Shown piece by piece: positions 6,786 through 12,200 of a DNA stretch of 17,406 bases. This DNA comes from Calditrichia bacterium (GTDB lineage Bacteria; Calditrichota; Calditrichia; RBG-13-44-9). The stretch lies in assembly GCA_026991005.1 (NCBI GenBank), contig JALXCH010000364.1, forward strand, positions 1-17,406. The letters run 5' to 3'. Position 1 is the first letter of the stretch, and every line of letters starts with the position of its first letter. The notes below the pieces were generated by a model. It did no database searches. It was not told where the DNA came from and saw nothing but the letters and a program-made list of their open reading frames with translations. The translations under genes and the position numbers were made by a program.

Positions 6786-7631
6786 ATGAGTAAACAAAAT
6801 TCGTGGAGTCTGCATATTGCTCAACATAAATGGCTGCTCTGGATTGTTGCCTTTATCATCACCATTCTGGCGGCACACTACCAGAGGGCTACGGGACCGA
6901 CCTACCCGGTTCGGGGGAAAATAACCATCGGAAACCAGGAAATTACCTTCAAGCTCCTTCGCAGCGAAACCACGGATAAAAATGCTCCCATCGAAATTGT
7001 GGTGCCGGATACGGCGATTCACGGATACATTAAATTTCGACGCTATAAATCCCACGATGCCTGGAGCACCCAGCCCATGCAGCGGCAGGGGGACAAGCTG
7101 GTAGCCGCTTTGCCCAAACAACCTCCCGCCGGGAAGGTGATGTACTATGTGTACCTGGCGTCCGACGGAGAGGAAGTTTCCCTCACCGGAGATAAACCGG
7201 TGATTCTCCGCTACAAAGGGCCTGTTCCCCTGTGGATTCTGATTCCCCACATCTTCTTCATGTTCTTTGCCATGTTTCTGGCCAGCCGTACCGCCCTGGA
7301 AGCTCTGGATGCCCAGGGAAATTCCAAACAGTTTATGAAGTGGACTGTTCTTTTCTTCTTTATCGGGGGATTCATCCTGGGACCCCTGGTGCAAAAATTT
7401 GCTTTTGGAGCACTCTGGACGGGTATCCCGTTTGGCTGGGATCTGACTGACAACAAAACCCTTATTGCAATGGTAGGCTGGCTCTATGCCTGGTGGCGTA
7501 ACCGGGGGGAACACGTCTCCCGCGGATCCATCCTGTTTGCCGCTGTTTTGATGTTTGCCGTCTATTTAATTCCCCACAGCGCTTTCGGATCGGAACTTGA
7601 CTATACCAAACTGGAAGCGGGAGCCAAATAA
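6786..7631 (+). CDS. Unrecognised integral membrane protein with an extracytoplasmic beta-rich domain
   Basis: I do not recognise the family. The 281 residues show one N-terminal helix (about 16-30), a hydrophilic domain of about 105 residues (36-143) rich in beta-type alternation (PVRGKITIGNQEITFKLL, IEIVVPD, GKVMYYVYLASDGEEVSL), then four more helices near 147-168, 186-205, 223-237 and 247-263, and a short polar tail. The soluble domain recalls Ig-like FixH/CopC-type domains only in general style. The 7-Trp/Tyr cluster GWLYAWWRNRGEH near 231-243 closes helix four. AAAGGG sits five bases before the ATG. The next gene is a co-directional MFS transporter 111 bases downstream, with a GC hairpin between. 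Involvement in membrane transport or respiration is possible but unsupported. Confidence 0.85.
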   Translation: MSKQNSWSLHIAQHKWLLWIVAFIITILAAHYQRATGPTYPVRGKITIGNQEITFKLLRSETTDKNAPIEIVVPDTAIHGYIKFRRYKSHDAWSTQPMQRQGDKLVAALPKQPPAGKVMYYVYLASDGEEVSLTGDKPVILRYKGPVPLWILIPHIFFMFFAMFLASRTALEALDAQGNSKQFMKWTVLFFFIGGFILGPLVQKFAFGALWTGIPFGWDLTDNKTLIAMVGWLYAWWRNRGEHVSRGSILFAAVLMFAVYLIPHSAFGSELDYTKLEAGAK

Positions 7632-7663
7632 AAACCCGCGTTTTAAAGGGATGTTTACCTTCT

Positions 7664-7685
7664 GCCCCGGGTTAGCCCCCGGGGC
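7664..7685 (+). terminator. GC-rich hairpin between the membrane protein and the MFS transporter
   Basis: GCCCCGGG (7664-7671) and CCCGGGGC (7678-7685) form a perfect eight-base stem with a six-base loop. The downstream GGGATTTAAAT has no proper U-run, so it may be a weak terminator, an mRNA stability element or attenuator. It lies only nine bases before the ATG at 7695, which disfavours that codon as the transporter start. Confidence 0.45.
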
Positions 7686-7742
7686 GGGATTTAAATGGAT
7701 GCCCGAGAGCTTTTTCGCAGGGTAAGGAGGCAAATAGGAACC

Positions 7743-8987
7743 ATGAGTTCCCGAATTCCCCACGATTTACAATTCTACAAATTTTGCGCCTACGGCTTTT
7801 TTAAAAACCTCCGTTTTTTCGATCCCTTCATCATGCTTTTTTTCCGGGAAGTGGGGCTCACCTTTCTGCAAATCGGGTTACTTTTTTCCATTCGCGAGGT
7901 GAGCATTAATCTGCTGGAAATTCCCACCGGGGTAGTGGCCGATATGGTGGGGCGGCGGCGGGCAATGGTGACCTCTTTTTCCGCTTACCTGCTCTCTTTT
8001 GCCATGCTTTACCTGTGGGGCGGATATTTCTGGCTGGCTGCCTTTGCTATGGTTCTGTACGCCATGGGCGACACCTTCCGCAGTGGTACCCACAAAGCAA
8101 TGATTCTGGAATATTTAAAAATAAAACATCTGGAACATCTGAAGGTGGATTACTATGGCCGTACCCGTTCCTGCTCTCAGATGGGTTCGGCGATTTCCTC
8201 TCTGATTGCCGCTGCACTGGTGTTTTACAGCGGTTCGTTCCGCATTGTCTTTCTGGCTTCTACCATTCCTTATGCGCTGGATCTGGTGCTGATGCTTACT
8301 TATCCGCCGGAGCTGGATGGTGTGGCTTCTCGCCAGCGCCTGAATCTGCGGGCATTTGCCCGGTTTACCGCCGAGAGTTTTGGAGAAATTTACCGAAACC
8401 GACCCCTGCGACAGACCGTATTGAATTCCTCGCTGGTTTCGGCATCATACAAAATTAGCAAAGATTACCTGCAGCCCGTTCTGAAAAGCTGGGCGGTGGC
8501 TTTGCCTTTGTTTTTAAACCTCGCAGCCGAAAAGCGCACCTCCTTGCTGGTGGGGGTGGTGTATTTTTTCATCTTTCTTATTTCTTCCCGTGCCAGCCGT
8601 CTGGCAGGGGGCTTCCAGCGGAAAATAGGAACTCCGGAATCTGCCCTAAACACCAACTATATGCTGAACATTCTGATTTACCTCACTGCCGGGATGGCTC
8701 TGTACCTGCATGTTCATGTCCTGGCAGTGCTGGCTTTTCTGGGAATATTTGTGGTGCAAAATTTCCAGAAGCCAATGATGGTCGGTTACGTGGGTGAGGT
8801 GACTGATTCCCGGCGGATGGCCACCATGCTTTCGGTGGAAAACCAGAGTCGGGCAATTTGGGTAGCGCTGTTCAGTCCTCTGGTGGGTTTTCTGGCCGAT
8901 ACTTTTGGGGTAGGTAGTGCGCTGTTGGGGTTGTGCGCTGTGCTGGCAATCTTTTTACCGTTGGCACGGGTTCGTCCCCGCGCATAA
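7743..8987 (+). CDS. Major facilitator superfamily (MFS) transporter
   Basis: The product (414 residues) is a polytopic inner-membrane protein with roughly 12 helices and the classical length of the family. The loop between helices 2 and 3 carries the MFS signature GVVADMVGRRRAM (residues 63-75), and the start of helix 4 has YAMGDTFRSGTHKAM. MFS members move small solutes by proton symport or antiport; the substrate here is not predictable, though drug or sugar efflux types look most similar. The frame also has an ATG at 7695, but a strong hairpin ends nine bases before it, while the ATG at 7743 has AGGAGG twelve bases upstream and AGGA three bases upstream; neither spacing is ideal. The first helix follows a short amphipathic start (IPHDLQFYKF) as in other members. 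It follows the unrecognised membrane protein on the same strand. Confidence 0.88.
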   Translation: MSSRIPHDLQFYKFCAYGFFKNLRFFDPFIMLFFREVGLTFLQIGLLFSIREVSINLLEIPTGVVADMVGRRRAMVTSFSAYLLSFAMLYLWGGYFWLAAFAMVLYAMGDTFRSGTHKAMILEYLKIKHLEHLKVDYYGRTRSCSQMGSAISSLIAAALVFYSGSFRIVFLASTIPYALDLVLMLTYPPELDGVASRQRLNLRAFARFTAESFGEIYRNRPLRQTVLNSSLVSASYKISKDYLQPVLKSWAVALPLFLNLAAEKRTSLLVGVVYFFIFLISSRASRLAGGFQRKIGTPESALNTNYMLNILIYLTAGMALYLHVHVLAVLAFLGIFVVQNFQKPMMVGYVGEVTDSRRMATMLSVENQSRAIWVALFSPLVGFLADTFGVGSALLGLCAVLAIFLPLARVRPRA

Positions 8988-9041
8988 AAACGCCCTTTCC
9001 GGGGGAGGCTCAACAGGGATGTGCCAGAACATTTCGCTTCG

Positions 9042-9593
9042 CTACATTCCGTTTATCAGAAATCGAATCATCACCGTATCTTCCCCCACGCTGAGTCCGG
9101 GACGATACAAATCCCGAATATCCACCGGCTGCTGCTCTCCGTTAGCTCCAACCAGGGTTAACTTGCTGGTGGCAACCACTTTGTGAGGTATTTGCTGCCG
9201 GGAGGCGTGGGGGAAAAAGGAGCGGAGGAGCAAACTTCCTACAAGGAGAATTCCCAGCGCCAGAAGAAGCTGGTACACCGGCACCGGATGGTGTAACAGG
9301 GCACTCAGCTTGTGTCGGAATGTGTCCCATCGCAGCGGTTTGTGGGAGGCAGGTTTACCTCGTACCGCTTCGAGCAACCTCTTTCTGGTAGATATTCGAG
9401 GAACCCATTTCGCATGCTCGGGATGCAGAAGCTCCGGGGCCTGGTTTATCAGCGAAGCAAATGCCTGGCATTCCGGGCACTGGTTAATATGTTTTTCTAT
9501 GAATTCGCGCTTTTCCCGGGAGGGTACTTGCCCGGAGGTTTCCAGCAAAATTTGTTGAACCACACGACACTCGTTTGTTTGGAAATCCTTCAT
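9042..9593 (-). CDS. Anti-sigma factor, zinc-finger (ZAS) type, single-pass membrane protein
   Basis: The 183-residue product begins with a cytoplasmic domain containing His35-x3-Cys39-x2-Cys42 (HINQCPEC), the zinc-binding signature of ZAS-family anti-sigma factors. A basic stretch follows and then a single helix at about 106-126 (VYQLLLALGILLVGSLLL). The last 55 residues would be periplasmic and include DIRDLYRPGLSVGEDTVMIRFL, a short beta-type segment. Its ATG overlaps the stop of the sigma gene (ATGA), the usual arrangement for tight stoichiometric coupling. It should hold the ECF sigma factor at the membrane until an envelope signal triggers release, by proteolysis or conformational change. 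The signal is not known. It is the last gene of the likely operon and converges on the MFS gene, with 54 bases between stops. Confidence 0.88.
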   Translation of the reverse strand: MKDFQTNECRVVQQILLETSGQVPSREKREFIEKHINQCPECQAFASLINQAPELLHPEHAKWVPRISTRKRLLEAVRGKPASHKPLRWDTFRHKLSALLHHPVPVYQLLLALGILLVGSLLLRSFFPHASRQQIPHKVVATSKLTLVGANGEQQPVDIRDLYRPGLSVGEDTVMIRFLINGM

Positions 9594-10204
9594 GAGCTAT
9601 TTTCCTTTCTGATATCCGGTTGAAACTCCTGTAATAATTTTGCCAGTTTGCGGGCAGCATAATGCAGTCGGGATTTCACCGTCCCGATGGGGCATTGTAA
9701 TACGGTGGCGATTTCCTGCAGGGAAAAACCTTCCTGAAAACGCATGAGGAATACTGCCCGTTGTTCCGGCAGCAGTTTTTGCAGTTCCTGCTCCAGGAGT
9801 TGCAGGAAAATATCCATTTCTACTTTTGTTTCAACAGAGGGGGCGTTTTGCACCGAATCTTCTTCCAGCCGAAAACGGGAGGCTTTTCGCACCTCCCGCC
9901 GACGGTATTCGTTTTTACACATATTGTAAGCGATGGAGAAAATCCAGGTGGAAAAACGCTTCCCGTGGTTAAAGGTATGCTGTTTCTGAATTACCCGCAG
10001 GAACAGTTCCTGCAAAAAATCCTGCGCCTGGTCTTCACCGCCTAACATCCGCACAAAAAAGGCCAGCAGTCGCCGACTGTAACGGGAATAGAGCTCGGTA
10101 AATGCTTCTTCTTCCCTCAGTTGAATAAGGCGGAATAATTCTTCATCGCTCATCTGGCAGAAACGCTCCGATTTTCTGGAATGAAAGGCTCGCATGTTTG
10201 GCAT
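9590..10204 (-). CDS. ECF-family RNA polymerase sigma factor
   Basis: The product (204 residues, usual for the family) has sigma region 2 at about 33-101, with AFTELYSRYSRRLLAFFVRML, the DQAQDFLQELFLRV core and FSTWIFSIAYNMCKNEYRRR for -10 recognition. Region 4 lies at about 141-192, with LLPEQRAVFLMRF and the helix-turn-helix FSLQEIATVLQCPIGTVKSRL. There is no region 1 or 3, which defines the ECF group. Its stop overlaps the start of the zinc-finger anti-sigma gene and it begins 12 bases after a secreted TPR/DUF2723-type gene. None of the three in-frame ATGs (10204, 10195, 10153) has a good ribosome site; the one at 10153 (MSDEELFRLI) matches typical ECF starts and is a real alternative. Coupled translation from the upstream gene may serve instead. 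Confidence 0.93.
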   Translation of the reverse strand: MPNMRAFHSRKSERFCQMSDEELFRLIQLREEEAFTELYSRYSRRLLAFFVRMLGGEDQAQDFLQELFLRVIQKQHTFNHGKRFSTWIFSIAYNMCKNEYRRREVRKASRFRLEEDSVQNAPSVETKVEMDIFLQLLEQELQKLLPEQRAVFLMRFQEGFSLQEIATVLQCPIGTVKSRLHYAARKLAKLLQEFQPDIRKENSS

Positions 10205-10216
10205 CCGGTGTTTCCA

Positions 10217-11419
10217 TTATGGGGAGGTGATTTGTCCAGTTCTGGCAGCATGGCGAATATATTCCAGCCACTCTTTGTTGTTTGCTTTTTGTGCCAGCAT
10301 CTCTGCCAGGCGAAACCAGTAATGTGCCATGTTTTCTTCCCCGCTCTCGTGGCAGTGCACCGCCAGTTGAACCAGCGGTACGACGTAATTCAAATTAAGC
10401 CTCCGGACGGAAGGCGTCTGGAGAAATCGCTCGTCGTACCAATCATACCACAGGTAATCCAGCCGCAAACGGCGGTTGAAATTTCTTCTGAGGTAAGCCA
10501 GATTATCAATCCGCTGCGGACTGTAACGGTAAGCCATCCCCACAATGTACAGATCATCCTGAAACGGTTTGATGAGGTTGCGATTCACTGTAAGAGCAAA
10601 ATAAAGTGGGCGTTCGGGATATGTTTCGTGAAGCATATTCACGAATTGAAGTAAAAAATCCCTGCTCCAGGGTTTGGGGAGTTTCTCCAGGGGAAGCGAA
10701 AGGTGGTGCGCTTTCAACTTCCGTTCCAGATATCCTTTTAAGCGCATTAACGAAAGATTCAAAACCAGCACATCGGGACGAATTCCTCTGGCGTACTGTA
10801 AAACCCAGGCCGGGTAGGTATCATTATCCCCATTGGTGAACAAAATGGCGTTGCTGTCCGTGGAAGCCAGGACGTTATAGTTGTAATTGAGCAATCCGCT
10901 GGAAATATCTTCGGTTTTGTAGAGAGCCTGGCAGTATTTTGCCACTTCCTCGAAATTACCGTAGCGTTCGTAGTAGTTAATGAGTTCGTAGATAGCCTCC
11001 GGGCGCCGGGGGTAAGCCCGGTACATGCCTTGCAGCTTTTCCAGCAAAGCGGGATCCGGTTTCCGGTAAGAATTTGTGTGAAAGAATTTGAGATAGACGA
11101 ATTCGTAGGAATCCGGGATATATTGTTCCATAACGTTTAATAAGGAATCCAGCCGTTGTTTCTGAATTTTCCAGGGGTCGAGGCGGTGGCCATAACGCAC
11201 GGCGAGGAAATAATTGTACCAGGCCTGGCTGTTGTGCGGCTCTTTTTGCACTACCTGTTGCCATAGTTTCTCCTGCTCCTGGTACCAGGAGAGCGGTTTT
11301 TGCACGTAAATGATGCGGTACACCTTCTGGGGTTGTTCGGTCGCTCCGCCAATTTTCCAGCCCACCATTAGAAAAACAATTACCGGCAACACAATAAATC
11401 GCATACGGAAACGGTTCAT
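10217..11419 (-). CDS. Secreted TPR-like protein with a DUF2723 C-terminal-type soluble domain
   Basis: The 400-residue product starts with a signal peptide or anchor (MNRFRMRFIVLPVIVFLMVG, to about residue 26). Residues 40-175 are helical and TPR-like. Residues 181-310 contain NAILFTNGDNDTYPAWVLQ (190-208), GIRPDVLVLNLSL (222-234) and RPLYFALTVNRN with a following LYIVGMAYR (280-308). These are the landmarks of the soluble C-terminal part of DUF2723 membrane proteins (protein O-mannosyltransferase-like fold, common in Bacteroidota and relatives). The twelve-helix transferase part is absent, so this is a detached, exported version. More helices follow to the end. AGGAG seven bases before the ATG at 11419 supports the start. 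It precedes the ECF sigma and anti-sigma genes on the same strand, so it may sense or take part in the envelope process they control. That link, and any enzymatic role, is inference. Confidence 0.75.
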   Translation of the reverse strand: MNRFRMRFIVLPVIVFLMVGWKIGGATEQPQKVYRIIYVQKPLSWYQEQEKLWQQVVQKEPHNSQAWYNYFLAVRYGHRLDPWKIQKQRLDSLLNVMEQYIPDSYEFVYLKFFHTNSYRKPDPALLEKLQGMYRAYPRRPEAIYELINYYERYGNFEEVAKYCQALYKTEDISSGLLNYNYNVLASTDSNAILFTNGDNDTYPAWVLQYARGIRPDVLVLNLSLMRLKGYLERKLKAHHLSLPLEKLPKPWSRDFLLQFVNMLHETYPERPLYFALTVNRNLIKPFQDDLYIVGMAYRYSPQRIDNLAYLRRNFNRRLRLDYLWYDWYDERFLQTPSVRRLNLNYVVPLVQLAVHCHESGEENMAHYWFRLAEMLAQKANNKEWLEYIRHAARTGQITSP

Positions 11420-11451
11420 GATCTTTCTCCTGCTGCATCAATCCAGCAAGG

Positions 11452-11480
11452 CATACACTTCACACCCGGGTTTGGTTCAA
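11452..11480 (-). promoter_or_regulatory. Candidate ECF-type promoter for the TPR/DUF2723-type, sigma, anti-sigma operon
   Basis: On the minus strand TTGAAC (11480-11475) is 17 bases from TGTATG (11457-11452). Read as an ECF promoter it is GAAC, 16 bases, GTGTA, with the AAC core common to ECF -35 elements. The start would fall near 11445, about 25 bases before the ATG at 11419. The -35 lies right at the A/T run of the upstream terminator. Autoregulation by the sigma factor of this operon would fit, but one site is weak evidence. Confidence 0.32.
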
Positions 11481-11507
11481 AAAAAATGCCGGGGTAGAAA
11501 TCCCCGG
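11479..11507 (-). terminator. Rho-independent terminator of the CBS-domain gene
   Basis: On the minus strand CCGGGG (11507-11502), a seven-base loop, CCCCGG (11494-11489), then CA and eight T residues (11486-11479). It lies about 70 bases after the stop of the CBS gene and separates it from the sigma-factor operon. The other strand ends in TCATTTTATTT and could act weakly as well. Confidence 0.78.
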
Positions 11508-11575
11508 TCATTTTATTTGAGGAAAAATGGCTGTAACAGGCGGTTGAGGTAATTTTTGCAGAATCGATCTGGGAA

Positions 11576-11950
11576 TTACACGGCGCGCTGGAGAATGTCC
11601 GTGACCGAAATGATGCCCATCAGGCTTTGTTGAATTACCGGTGCCCGGCGAATTCCCGTCATGGCAAACAGGCGAGCCACGTATTCCACCGAAAGATCGG
11701 GGTTCACCACAATGAGGGGTTTGGTCATTATTTCGTGTACTTTAATCTGGTTGGGGTCTTCTCCGTAAGCCACCACTTTGTAAACGATGTCGGTTTCCGT
11801 AATCATTCCGTAGGCATCATCCCGATTCCGGGGCTCCACAATCAAAGCCCGGAGTTTTTTCTCCTGCATCAGCTTTACTGCTTCGGCCACGGTTTTGTCT
11901 CCCTGAATGGTAACGACCTCGGTGGTCATAATGTCTCGTGCGCACAACAT
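11576..11950 (-). CDS. Stand-alone two-CBS-domain protein
   Basis: The 124 residues consist almost wholly of a tandem CBS pair (Bateman module). The first half has ARDIMTTEVVTIQGDKTVAEAVKLMQEKKLRALIV-type sequence and ends GMITETDIVYKVV; the second has VHEIMTKPLIVVNPDLSVEYVARLF and ends GIISVTDILQ. Both halves keep the G-x-(I/V)-(T/S)-x-x-D-(I/L) signature that usually contacts the ribose of bound adenosyl ligands (Asp residues at 54 and 118). No enzyme domain is attached, so it likely senses AMP/ATP, SAM or a similar ligand and acts on a partner that cannot be named. AAGGAGG lies eight bases before the ATG. It has its own terminator, so it is probably a single-gene unit. Confidence 0.9.
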   Translation of the reverse strand: MLCARDIMTTEVVTIQGDKTVAEAVKLMQEKKLRALIVEPRNRDDAYGMITETDIVYKVVAYGEDPNQIKVHEIMTKPLIVVNPDLSVEYVARLFAMTGIRRAPVIQQSLMGIISVTDILQRAV

Positions 11951-12075
11951 GGTTTTTTCCTCCTTGGGTTTTTATTGAACAGTCGTGGAATTTGAATTGA
12001 GTCCGGTGTTTTTTAAAGCTTTACTAAAATATGAATGAATACCAGGAAGCGTGAATCGATAAATTATGGGAACTA

Positions 12076-12121
12076 CCGGAGTTTCCCTTCGGGTTCCATA
12101 AAGAAAATAACAAAACTCCGG
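12076..12121. repeat. Inverted repeat with internal hairpin in the SNF2-CBS spacer
   Basis: CCGGAGTTT (12076-12084) and AAACTCCGG (12113-12121) are perfect nine-base arms around 28 bases that begin with CCC-TTC-GGG (12085-12093). It lies 126-171 bases upstream of the CBS start and about 80 bases after the SNF2 stop. There is no adjacent T-run on either strand, so it is not a standard terminator; it could be a binding site or structured leader. The TTC triloop echoes the hairpins at 5102-5184. Confidence 0.45.
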
Positions 12122-12200
12122 ATGAAAAACAAATCTGAAACCAGAGGAAGTGCATTTTTTTCGGAACAGGAGCGCAAGATTGGGCGGGAATTCCGCAGGA

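Noticed and set aside
6762..7514. A 250-codon minus-strand open frame
   Set aside because: It is antisense to the five-helix membrane protein, whose helices and ribosome site favour the plus strand.
8986..9006. A terminator between the convergent MFS and anti-sigma genes
   Set aside because: Only a three- to four-base C/G stem precedes the T-run on the minus strand, too weak to call.
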